Shown here piece after piece: positions 45,508 to 53,605 of a stretch of DNA of 64,000 bases (position 1 is its first letter; every line of letters starts with the position of its first letter). The notes beneath the pieces were generated by a model. The model was not told the DNA's origin. It searched no databases and saw only the letters and a program-made list of their open reading frames with translations. The position numbers were made by a program, and so were the translations under genes. Source of the DNA: DATAOG01 sp963798075 (GTDB lineage Bacteria > Pseudomonadota > Alphaproteobacteria > Geminicoccales > Geminicoccaceae); the NCBI GenBank assembly GCA_963798075.1, contig CAWCRU010000025.1:11338-75337 (forward strand), given 5' to 3'.

Positions 45508-46826
45508 CCGATCCCCAAATCGGCGTCGGGATGCTGCTGTTCTTCATCGTGATCATCATGCTGGGATTCCCGATCGCGTTCACCCTGGTCGCGATGGGCG
45601 TCTTCTTCGGCTACTACGCCATGGGCGATCACATCTTCCAGCTGCTGGTCCAGAACACCTTCGACATCATGTCGAACGACGTGCTGGTAGCGGTGCCTCT
45701 GTTCCTGTTCATGGGCTACATCGTCGAGCGCGCCAACATCATCGACCGGCTGTTCTACAGCATCCAGCTCGCCGCCCGGCACGTGCCGGGGTCGATGGCG
45801 GTCGCGGCGCTCATCACCTGCGCGGTGTTCGCGACCGCGACCGGCATCGTCGGCGCGGTCGTGACCCTGATGGGGCTGCTCGCCTTCCCGGCGATGCTCA
45901 AGTCCGGCTACGACACCAAGCTGTCGGCGGGCGTGATCTGCGCCGGCGGCACGCTCGGGATCCTGATCCCGCCCTCGATCATGCTGATCGTCTACGCCGC
46001 CACCGCCGGGGTCTCGGTGGTCAAGCTGTACGCCGCGGCCATGCTGCCGGGCCTGCTGCTCGCCGGCCTCTATGTGGTCTACGTGATCGCGCGCGTGGTG
46101 ATCAATCCCAAGCTCGCGCCCAAGCTGCCGGAGGAGGAGGCCAACGTCCCGTTCACCCAGGTCATCTACCAGCTGCTGACCTCTTTCTTCCCGCTCGCGA
46201 TCCTGATCTCCTGCGTGCTCGGCGCGATCCTGTTCGGCCTCGCAACGCCGTCGGAAGCGGCCGCGGTCGGGGCGCTCGGCGGCCTGGTCCTGGCGGTCGC
46301 CTACCGCGCACTCACCTGGACCCGCCTCAAGGAGGCGGTGTTCCTCACCGCCCGCACGACCGCCATGGTCTGCTATCTGTTCGTCGGCTCGTGGACGTTT
46401 TCCTCGGTGTTCTCCTACCTCGGCGGCCACCACGTCGTCGAGAACCTGGTGCTCCACCTCAATCTCGGCACCGTCACCTTCCTGATGCTCACCCAGTTCA
46501 TCATCTTCCTGCTCGGCTGGCCGCTCGAGTGGACCGAGATCATCATCATCTTCGTGCCGATCTTCCTGCCGCTGCTGCACCACTTCAACGTCGACCCGAT
46601 CTTCTTCGGGGTGCTGGTGGCGCTCAACCTGCAGACCTCGTTCCTGACCCCGCCGATGGCGATGTCGGCTTACTACCTCAAGGGCATCGCACCGCCCAAT
46701 GTCCAGCTGATGGACATCTTCCGCGGCGTGATGCCGTTCCTCGCGATGGTCTTCCTGGCGATGGTCCTGGTCTACAACTTCAGCGGGCTGGTCGAGTGGC
46801 TGCCGCGCTACCTCTACAGCGGCTGA
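45504..46826 (+). CDS. TRAP transporter large permease (DctM family)
   Basis: A 440-residue, multi-spanning inner-membrane protein that carries the substrate and Na+/H+ pathway of the TRAP importer. Family marks include VAVPLFLFMGYIVERANI, ATATGIVGAVVTLMGLLAFP, GGTLGILIPPSIMLIVYA and the C-terminal half-repeat with LNLQTSFLTPPMAMSAYYLK. Two inverted hairpin-containing repeats are apparent. ATG 45504 overlaps the DctQ stop. With the receptor gene at 43591 it completes a three-component system encoded in order P-Q-M. Confidence 0.94.
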   Translation: MTDPQIGVGMLLFFIVIIMLGFPIAFTLVAMGVFFGYYAMGDHIFQLLVQNTFDIMSNDVLVAVPLFLFMGYIVERANIIDRLFYSIQLAARHVPGSMAVAALITCAVFATATGIVGAVVTLMGLLAFPAMLKSGYDTKLSAGVICAGGTLGILIPPSIMLIVYAATAGVSVVKLYAAAMLPGLLLAGLYVVYVIARVVINPKLAPKLPEEEANVPFTQVIYQLLTSFFPLAILISCVLGAILFGLATPSEAAAVGALGGLVLAVAYRALTWTRLKEAVFLTARTTAMVCYLFVGSWTFSSVFSYLGGHHVVENLVLHLNLGTVTFLMLTQFIIFLLGWPLEWTEIIIIFVPIFLPLLHHFNVDPIFFGVLVALNLQTSFLTPPMAMSAYYLKGIAPPNVQLMDIFRGVMPFLAMVFLAMVLVYNFSGLVEWLPRYLYSG

Positions 46827-46854
46827 CGCGGGGTCCCGGCAGCGCGGGCGAGCG

Positions 46855-48216
46855 ATGATCGAAGCCACCCATGAGCTTGTGACCCTGACCGCCGTCCAGG
46901 CGGCCGAGCTGATCCGCACGCACAAGGTCAGCGCGCTCGAGCTGACCCGCGCCTGCCTGGAGCAGATCGAGGCCAGGGAGCCGGCGGTCCAGGCGTTCGC
47001 CTTCCTCGATCCGGAGCACGCGCTGGGCCAGGCCAAGGCGCAGGACGAGATGCGCCGGCACGGCCGGCCGCTCGGGCCGCTGCACGGCCTGCCGATCGGC
47101 GTCAAGGACATCATCGACACCGACGACATGCCGACCGAGAACGGCACCGTGCTGCACGCCGGGCGGCAGCCGCGCGCCGACGCCACGGTGGTCAGCCGGC
47201 TGCGCGCGGCTGGTGCCGTGGTCCTCGGCAAGACGGTGACCACCGAGCTCGCCGTCTACGGGCCCAACCAGACGCGTAATCCGCACAACCTCGAGCACAC
47301 GCCGGGCGGCTCGTCGTCGGGCTCGGCGGCCGCGGTGGCGTCCCGCATGGTGCCGCTGGCCATCGGCACGCAGACCAACGGCTCGGTGGTCCGGCCGGCG
47401 GCCTATTGCGGCGTCTACGGCTTCAAGCCGAGCCACGGCCTGATCTCGCGGGCCGGCATTCTGCGCCAGTCGCCGCCCCTCGACACGGTCGGCGTGATGG
47501 CGAACTCGCTGCCCGACCTCGCCCTGCTCGCCGAGGTGCTGATGGGCTACGACCCGAAGGACCCGGCGCTGCGACCGGTCGCGCGACCCCACCTGCTCGA
47601 AGTCGCCCTGCAGCCGCCGCCCGTCGTGCCCGATCTCGGCTTCGTGCGCGGCCCGGCCTGGGATCAGGCCGAGGACGAGACCAAGGCTGCGTTCGAGGAG
47701 GTGGTGGCGGCGCTTGGCGAGCGAATCACGGCGGTCGATCTGCCGGCGGGGTTCGAGCAGGCGATCTCGCTGCACGGTACGATCATGGAAGCCGATCTCG
47801 CCCGCAGCTTCGCGGCCGACTATCAGCGCGGCCGCGACCGGCTGACCACGAGGCTCTGCGAGATGATCGAGCGCGGCCAGCAGTGCCTGGCGGTCGACTA
47901 CAACCGGGCGGTCGATGCGATCCCCTGGCTCGCGCACACGCTTGAGCCCTTGTTCGAGCGCTACGACGCGCTCCTGACGCCCGCGACCACGGGGCCGGCG
48001 CCGCACGGGCTGGGTGCCACCGGCAGTCCGGTGTTCTGCACGATCTGGACGCTCTGCGGCATGCCCGCGGTCAGCCTGCCGCTGCTTGAGGCCGGCAACG
48101 GCCTGCCGCTTGGCGTCCAGCTGGTCGGGCAGAAGGGCGACGACGCGCGGCTGCTGCGCACCGCGCGCTGGCTGGTCGAGACGCTGCGCGCCGAGGTCGC
48201 GAGCGAGCCCGCCTAG
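46855..48216 (+). CDS. Amidase (amidase signature family)
   Basis: A 453-residue amidase-signature hydrolase. The Ser-cisSer-Lys triad is visible: Lys in PIGVKDIIDT (near residue 83), and the two serines in the glycine/serine-rich block TPGGSSSGSAAAVASRM (about 145-165), followed by IGTQTNGSVVRPAAYCG. Members cleave aliphatic or aromatic amides or related bonds. It follows the TRAP importer by 28 bases on the same strand, so the importer may bring in the substrate or product. It lacks GatB/GatC neighbours and is unlikely to be GatA. Confidence 0.93.
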   Translation: MIEATHELVTLTAVQAAELIRTHKVSALELTRACLEQIEAREPAVQAFAFLDPEHALGQAKAQDEMRRHGRPLGPLHGLPIGVKDIIDTDDMPTENGTVLHAGRQPRADATVVSRLRAAGAVVLGKTVTTELAVYGPNQTRNPHNLEHTPGGSSSGSAAAVASRMVPLAIGTQTNGSVVRPAAYCGVYGFKPSHGLISRAGILRQSPPLDTVGVMANSLPDLALLAEVLMGYDPKDPALRPVARPHLLEVALQPPPVVPDLGFVRGPAWDQAEDETKAAFEEVVAALGERITAVDLPAGFEQAISLHGTIMEADLARSFAADYQRGRDRLTTRLCEMIERGQQCLAVDYNRAVDAIPWLAHTLEPLFERYDALLTPATTGPAPHGLGATGSPVFCTIWTLCGMPAVSLPLLEAGNGLPLGVQLVGQKGDDARLLRTARWLVETLRAEVASEPA

Positions 48217-48231
48217 GCCGAGCGGCCAGGC

Positions 48232-48471
48232 CTAGTTGCCGAACTGGTCCTCGCCGCCGCGCACCGCCTCGACCACGCTGACCACCATCAAGACGATGCC
48301 GACCAGCACCACGGTCCAGAGTGCGACCGAGGAGATCTTGACCAGGATGGTCCCGAGAAAGAGGATCGCGACGATCAGCGCGATCCCTCCGCCAACCAAT
48401 GTGGGAAGCACGGCACCCCCGATCTCTGTGGCCAGGCCATAGCAATAGGTGGGCGGCTGCGGCCGCGTCAA
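48232..48471 (-). CDS. Small membrane protein, hypothetical
   Basis: Up to 79 residues with two predicted transmembrane helices (LVGGGIALIVAILFLGTILV and ALWTVVLVGIVLMVVSVVEAV) and a short polar C-terminus (RGGEDQFGN). It is convergent with the amidase gene, 15 bases away. The start is uncertain; TTG 48471 or an internal GTG could be used. No family recognised. Confidence 0.5.
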   Translation of the reverse strand: MTRPQPPTYCYGLATEIGGAVLPTLVGGGIALIVAILFLGTILVKISSVALWTVVLVGIVLMVVSVVEAVRGGEDQFGN

Positions 48472-48575
48472 GCCGCCCGCCGCGCGAACCCGAGGTGACA
48501 GCGGGCGCGCCAGGGGCTATCGAGGCGTGGCCGCCGGCGCGATGCCGCGCCGCCGGCGCCAGGAGACGGCTGGCC

Positions 48576-49991
48576 ATGCGTCGCAGACGCTACGCGAAGA
48601 TTCTCGCCACGCTCGGGCCGGCGACCTCGTCGCAGGAGCGGATCCGCGCCCTGTTCGAGGCCGGCGCCGACGCCTTCAGGCTCAATTTCTCCCATGGCAG
48701 CCATGAGGATCAGGCCGAGCGCTACCGGGCGGTGCGCGCGGTCGAGGCGGAGACCCGGCGGCCGATCGCCGTGGTGATCGACCTGCAGGGCCCGAAGCTC
48801 AGAGTGGGCTCATTCCATGAAGGCGCGATCGAGCTCGCGCGCGGCGACCGCTTCCGGCTCGACCTCGCCCCCGAGCCCGGGGACCGGCAGCGCGTCTGCC
48901 TGCCGCATCCGGAGATCTTCCAGGCGCTCGCCGCCGGCACCGAGCTTTTGCTCGACGACGGCAAGATCCGCCTCCGGGTCGACGAGGTCGGACGGGACTA
49001 TGCAGAGACCCAGGTCGTGAGCGGCGGCCGCCTGTCCAACAGCAAGGGCGTCAACGTCCCGAACGTGATCCTGCCGTTGTCGCCCTTGACCGAGAAAGAC
49101 CGGCGCGACCTGCAGTTCGGCCTCGACCTCGGCGCCGACTGGGTGGCGCTCTCGTTCGTCCAGCGGCCGGAAGACGTGGCCGAGGCGCGCCGCCTGGTCG
49201 CCGGCCGGGCGGCGATCATGGCCAAGATCGAGAAGCCAGCGGCGGTCGACCATCTGGACCAGATCATCGACCTCTCCGAGGGCATCATGATCGCGCGCGG
49301 CGACCTCGGCGTCGAGCTGCCGCCCGAGGACGTGCCGGGCCTGCAGAAGCGGATCATCCGGGCGGCGCGCGCCGCCGGCAAGCCGGTCGTGGTCGCGACC
49401 CAGATGCTGGAATCGATGATCAGCGCGCCGGCGCCGACCCGGGCCGAGGCCTCCGACGTCGCGACCGCGGTCTATGACGGCGCGGATGCCGTGATGCTCT
49501 CGGCCGAGACCGCGGCCGGCGCCTATCCCGCCGAGGCGGTCGCGATCATGGATCGGATCATCGCCAAGGTCGAGCACGACCCGCTCTACCGCAGCTATCT
49601 CGACGCCTATCACGCCGAGGCCGAGCACACCGCCGCCGACGCCATCACGCTCGCGGCCCGCGCGGTCGCCGGTACCATGCGCTCGGCCGCGATCGTGACC
49701 TATACCACGACCGGCTCGACCGCCCTGCGGGCGGCGCGCGAGCGCCCGGATCAGCCGATCCTGGGGCTGATCACCCAGTTCGCGACCGCGCGCCGCCTGG
49801 CCCTGGTCTGGGGGCTGCACGCCGTGGTCTGCGAGGACGCCCGCAACATCGACCACATGGTCGAGCGGGCCTGCCACTACGCGCAGGAGAGCGGCATCGC
49901 GAGCGCCGGCTCGAGCCTCGTGATCACGGCCGGCGTGCCGTTCGGCACCCCCGGGTCGACCAACCTTTTGCGGATCGCCTGGGTGCGCTGA
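48576..49991 (+). CDS. pyk: Pyruvate kinase
   Basis: A 471-residue pyruvate kinase (phosphoenolpyruvate + ADP to pyruvate + ATP). The N-terminal barrel starts AKILATLGPATSS and includes RLNFSHG. The active-site block IMAKIEKPAAVDHLDQII carries the catalytic lysine and metal-binding glutamate, followed by MIARGDLGVELP. The B domain is present (residues ~70-165), as is the effector-binding C domain with its VTYTTTGSTALRAARERP region. ATG 48576 gives the family N-terminus and has AGGAGA upstream. It is monocistronic and convergent with the following membrane-protein genes. Confidence 0.97.
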   Translation: MRRRRYAKILATLGPATSSQERIRALFEAGADAFRLNFSHGSHEDQAERYRAVRAVEAETRRPIAVVIDLQGPKLRVGSFHEGAIELARGDRFRLDLAPEPGDRQRVCLPHPEIFQALAAGTELLLDDGKIRLRVDEVGRDYAETQVVSGGRLSNSKGVNVPNVILPLSPLTEKDRRDLQFGLDLGADWVALSFVQRPEDVAEARRLVAGRAAIMAKIEKPAAVDHLDQIIDLSEGIMIARGDLGVELPPEDVPGLQKRIIRAARAAGKPVVVATQMLESMISAPAPTRAEASDVATAVYDGADAVMLSAETAAGAYPAEAVAIMDRIIAKVEHDPLYRSYLDAYHAEAEHTAADAITLAARAVAGTMRSAAIVTYTTTGSTALRAARERPDQPILGLITQFATARRLALVWGLHAVVCEDARNIDHMVERACHYAQESGIASAGSSLVITAGVPFGTPGSTNLLRIAWVR

Positions 49992-49997
49992 GATCCT

Positions 49998-50219
49998 TCA
50001 CCGATCCAGGCGCCGGCGACGCGCCTCCCGGAGCGCGGCCTCGACCAGGATCAGATGGCAGCCCACCAGCAGCGCACCGCCGGCGAGCAGCGGGTCGACG
50101 CCGAGCACGAGGATCAGGCTCGCGACGATCGCGACCAGGGCCAGGATCGCGAAGGTCAGGCGGGCGTCGGCTGCGAACATGCCGATCAGCCCGGCCAGGA
50201 TCTCGCGCAGCAGCGTCAT
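49998..50219 (-). CDS. Small two-helix membrane protein, hypothetical
   Basis: A 73-residue protein with two hydrophobic helices (LTFAILALVAIVASLILVLG and LLAGGALLVGCHLILVEAAL) and a basic tail. ATG 50219 overlaps the stop of the larger membrane-protein gene upstream (ATGA-type), so they should be co-translated and may form a complex. No characterised relative is known to me. Confidence 0.55.
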   Translation of the reverse strand: MTLLREILAGLIGMFAADARLTFAILALVAIVASLILVLGVDPLLAGGALLVGCHLILVEAALREARRRRLDR

Positions 50220-50968
50220 CGCGCGCACGCCGGGGGCGTCCGCCGCAACTGGCGCGCGGTCAGGAGCCCGGTTGCGAGAAACAGCGCGGCGAAGACCAGG
50301 AGCGCCAGGTCCTGCTCCGGCCAGCGGACGCCCAGGCCTTCGCCGGTCCAGAACACGCCGAACGCCGACAGCATCACGCCGACCCCGAACTTGAGCGTGT
50401 TCTCGGGCACGCGCGCGAGCGGCCGGTGGAGGGCGGCGCCGACCGCGAGCACGGCCATGCAGGCAGCCAGCGCGCCCAGGCTGGCCGGCCACAGCAGCCC
50501 GCGCCCGGCGCCGAGCGCGATCACGATGAAGACCACCTCCAGACCTTCGAGCAGCACGGCTTTGAAGACCGCGAGGCCCGCGATCCAGTCGAGCGCTGCG
50601 GCCGGGCGCGCGGCTTCGGCAAGCTCGCGGGTTCCGGCCGCGAACGCGGCGTCCTCGTCGTGCAACGCAATCACGCCTGCCCGGCGCAACACCGCCTTGC
50701 GCAACCAGCCCATGCCGAACAGCAGAAGCAGGACGCCGATCGCGAGCTGGAGGAGCGGCAACGGCAGCCGATCGAGCAGGGGACCGAGCGTCACCACCAG
50801 CAGCCCGAGCACGACCAGCGCCGCGGCTGTCCCGATCGCCGCGAGCCGCCAGCCGCGCAGGGTGGCGACCGCCAGCACGATCGTGAACGCCTCGACGACC
50901 TCGACCAGCGACGCCGCGAAAGCCGCGCCGATCGCGGGGGCGGCTATGCTCCAGGCCCCCAGATCCAT
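50216..50968 (-). CDS. Integral membrane protein, COG4280-like (possible cation transporter)
   Basis: A 250-residue protein with about seven transmembrane segments in two similar halves. Each half has an acidic motif in a helix: SLVEVVEAFTIVLAVATLRG near residue 20 and LLEGLEVVFIVIALGAGRG near residue 140. The E-x-x-E/EGLE pattern recalls the REGLE motifs of FTR1/EfeU iron permeases and the acidic repeats of UPF0016-type cation exchangers. A metal-ion transport role is therefore plausible but unproven. The gene is 3 bases from the FAD monooxygenase stop and is coupled to the small membrane protein downstream. Confidence 0.7.
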   Translation of the reverse strand: MDLGAWSIAAPAIGAAFAASLVEVVEAFTIVLAVATLRGWRLAAIGTAAALVVLGLLVVTLGPLLDRLPLPLLQLAIGVLLLLFGMGWLRKAVLRRAGVIALHDEDAAFAAGTRELAEAARPAAALDWIAGLAVFKAVLLEGLEVVFIVIALGAGRGLLWPASLGALAACMAVLAVGAALHRPLARVPENTLKFGVGVMLSAFGVFWTGEGLGVRWPEQDLALLVFAALFLATGLLTARQLRRTPPACAR

Positions 50969-50971
50969 TGC

Positions 50972-52195
50972 TCAGAGCGCCTCGCCGCGCATCAGCCGCG
51001 GCAGGTCGCCCAAGAGGCCCATCGCGTGGCGCATGAAGAACTGCTTCAGCGGCGGGGTGCGCTCGACCAGGCCGAGGCCGAGCTCGCGGGCGAGGCGCAG
51101 CGGCAGCAGGTCGTTGCCGAACAGACGGTTGAGGCCGTCGGTGATCGCGATCAGGGCGAGCGAGTCGAACCGCCGCCAGCGCTCGTAGCGCGCGAGCACC
51201 GAGGCGCTGCCGGGATCGAGGCCCAGCCTCTTGGCGTCGATCACCAGCTCGGCCAGCGCCGCGACATCGCGCAGGGCGAGGTTCCAGCCCTGGCCGGCGA
51301 TCGGGTGGATCGCATGCGCGGCGTCGCCGACCAGGGCGAGGCGGCGCTCGGTGTAGCGCTGCGCCTGGATCATCGCGAGCGGGTAGTGCCAGCGCGGGCC
51401 GGCGAGCGCGAGCCCGCCGAGCCGCTCGCCGGCGCGCTCGCCGAGCTCGGCCAGGAAGTCGGCATCGTCGAGGAGGGTCAGCTCCCGCGCGAGCCGGTCC
51501 TCGGCCGCCCAGACGATCGACGAGCGCCGGCCGGTCATCGGCAGCAGAGCCAGCGGGCCGTCCGGGAAGAAGCGCTCGACCGCGAGGCCCCGGTGCGCTC
51601 GCTCGTGCGCCAGCGTCGCGACGATGCCGGTCTGGCCGTAGTCCCAGCGCAGCACCCCGATGCCGGCGGCGGTGCGGGTCGGCGACGCACGGCCCTCGGC
51701 CGCGGCGACGAGGGCCGTGCGCACGACCGCTCCGCTCGCGAGCTGCAGCTCGGCGCCGGCGCTGCTCCGCTCGAGGCCCAGGATCTGATCGGGCGCGGCG
51801 AGCGTCAGCGTGCTCGCCCGCAGCTCCTCGAGCCGGCGCAGCAGCGCGCCCCGGATCGCCCGGTTCTCGACGATATGCCCGAGCGGCTGGTCGCCGACCG
51901 CCCGGTGGTCGTAGTGGACGGTCAAGGGCGAGTGGCGCTCGCCGACCCGGATGGCGCAGATCGGCTCGGCCTCGCCCGCGAGCTCGGACCAGACGCCGAG
52001 CCCGCCGAGCAGGTGCCTCGAGCCCGGCGCGATCGCCGTCACGCGCCCGTCGAACGGCGGCGCTACGGTGGCGGCGAGCGGCTGGCGCTCGACCAGGAGG
52101 ACCCGCAGCGCCGCGCCGGCGGTGGCGCAGGCGAGCGCCAGGCCGGTCATGCCGCCACCGATGATCGCGAGGTCGAAGGCCGGGTCACGCGCCAT
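50972..52195 (-). CDS. Ubiquinone-biosynthesis-type FAD monooxygenase (UbiH/UbiF/VisC family)
   Basis: A 407-residue class A flavoprotein hydroxylase. Motifs are the FAD dinucleotide fold FDLAIIGGGMTGLALACA (residues ~7-25), the family block PFDGRVTAIA, and the second FAD motif LVGDAAHAIHPIAGQGWNLA near residue 285. UbiH/UbiF/UbiL-type enzymes hydroxylate the ring during ubiquinone synthesis; which ring position cannot be told from sequence. It is divergent from the aminotransferase-ftsK-lolA series, a neighbourhood common in Rhodospirillales-like genomes. Confidence 0.9.
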   Translation of the reverse strand: MARDPAFDLAIIGGGMTGLALACATAGAALRVLLVERQPLAATVAPPFDGRVTAIAPGSRHLLGGLGVWSELAGEAEPICAIRVGERHSPLTVHYDHRAVGDQPLGHIVENRAIRGALLRRLEELRASTLTLAAPDQILGLERSSAGAELQLASGAVVRTALVAAAEGRASPTRTAAGIGVLRWDYGQTGIVATLAHERAHRGLAVERFFPDGPLALLPMTGRRSSIVWAAEDRLARELTLLDDADFLAELGERAGERLGGLALAGPRWHYPLAMIQAQRYTERRLALVGDAAHAIHPIAGQGWNLALRDVAALAELVIDAKRLGLDPGSASVLARYERWRRFDSLALIAITDGLNRLFGNDLLPLRLARELGLGLVERTPPLKQFFMRHAMGLLGDLPRLMRGEAL

Positions 52196-52377
52196 GGCCG
52201 CAAGTGTGCCGGCCGCGGCGGCCAGCCTTCGTGCGGCATCCGGTCGCAGCCGACGGCCCGCTCGGTCTTTGGCGGCTTTTTTGCCTGGTTGAAGCACCTT
52301 GTTAGGAAATGTTAATGTGCTCTGGCACGGGCGGGCGCGCAAGCCTCCGCCGGATGCTCGCAACCAGCGGCCGGAAG

Positions 52378-53572
52378 ATGCTCAACCCGCGGCTCGAGAC
52401 CCTCAGCGACTACCCGTTCCGGCGTCTGGCCGGGCTGCTCGCGCCGATCGAGCCGCCGCGGCGGCGGGCCGCGGTCGATCTCGCGCTCGGCCAGCCGATG
52501 CACCCGATCCCGCCGCTGATGATCGAGGCGCTGCGTGCTAACGAGCATCTCTGGGGCCGCTATCCGCCGGTGGGCGGCACCCCGGCGTTTCGCCAGGCGG
52601 CCGCGGCCTGGCTGACCCGGCGCTACAATCTGCCGGATCGGAACGCTCGATCCCGATCGCCACATCCTGCCGGTCGCCGGCACCAAAGAGGCGCTGTTCA
52701 TGATCGCCCAGGCGGTCATGCCCGAGCGCAAGGCGGGCAGGCATCCGGCGGTGCTGCTGCCGAACCCGTTCTACAACGTCTATCTGGGCGGCGCCCTGAT
52801 GGCCGGGGCCGAGCCCGTGCTGCTGTCGGTCACGGCCGCGACCAGCTATCTGCCCATGCTCGATCACCTTAGCGCCGAGCTGCTCGAGCGGACGGCCGCC
52901 TTCTACATCTGCTCACCGGCCAATCCGCAGGGGGTGGCGGCCGATCTCGATTATCTGCAGCGGCTGATCGGGCTGGCGCGGACCCATGGCTTCCTGCTGA
53001 TCGTTGACGAATGCTACGCCGAGATCTACACGGAGACCCCGCCGGCCGGCGCCCTCGAAGCGGCGGTGGCACTCGACGGCAGCCTCGACCAGGTGATCGT
53101 CTGCCATTCCCTCTCCAAGCGCTCGAGCGCGGCCGGCCTGCGCTCGGGGTTCGTGGCCGGAGATCCCGAGATCCTGGCCGGATTCACCCGTCTGCGCAGC
53201 TATGCGGCGGCGGTTCAGCCGTTGCCGGTGCTGGCGGCCGCGACCGCGCTGTGGCAAGACGAAGACCATGTGGTCGCCAACCGCGCACTCTATCGGGAGA
53301 AGTTCGACCTGACCGATGACCGGCTCCGCCGCCGGTTCGGCTACTACCGGCCGGATGGCGGCTTCTTTTTGTGGCTCGAGGTCGGCGACGGCGAGGCGGC
53401 GGCGCGCCGGCTCTGGGCCGAGGCCGCGGTCAAGGTGCTGCCGGGCGGCTATATCGGGCGCCCGGACCGCAGCGGTCACAACCCGGGCGAAAGCGCAATC
53501 CGGGTCGCCCTGGTGCATGATCTGGCGACGACCGATGCGGCGCTCGCCGATCTGGTCGCGACCTTGGGCTGA
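52378..53572 (+). CDS. Pyridoxal-phosphate aminotransferase class I/II, frameshifted
   Basis: A ~398-codon fold-type I aminotransferase, similar to succinyl-diaminopimelate aminotransferase (DapC)-type proteins. The N-terminal frame gives NPRLETLSDYPFRRL, the LGQPMHPIP block and RYPPVGGTPAFRQA. One extra base near 52641 shifts the frame, and the next frame resumes with TLDPDRHILPVAGTKEALF. The cofactor residues follow: SPANPQG, VDECYAEIY, and the PLP-binding lysine in CHSLSKRSSAAGLRSG, then the C-terminal arginine region ESAIRVALVHD. All catalytic elements survive, so the break is likely a sequence error. Start at ATG 52378 fits the family; ATG 52354 and 52309 are alternatives. Confidence 0.87.
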
Positions 53573-53605
53573 CCCGAGGCCTGAAGAGGAGGACCCTAGC
53601 GCATC

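Noticed and set aside
46855..48216. GatA subunit of the tRNA amidotransferase
   Set aside because: No GatB or GatC genes nearby and it follows a TRAP importer; general amidase is the safer call.
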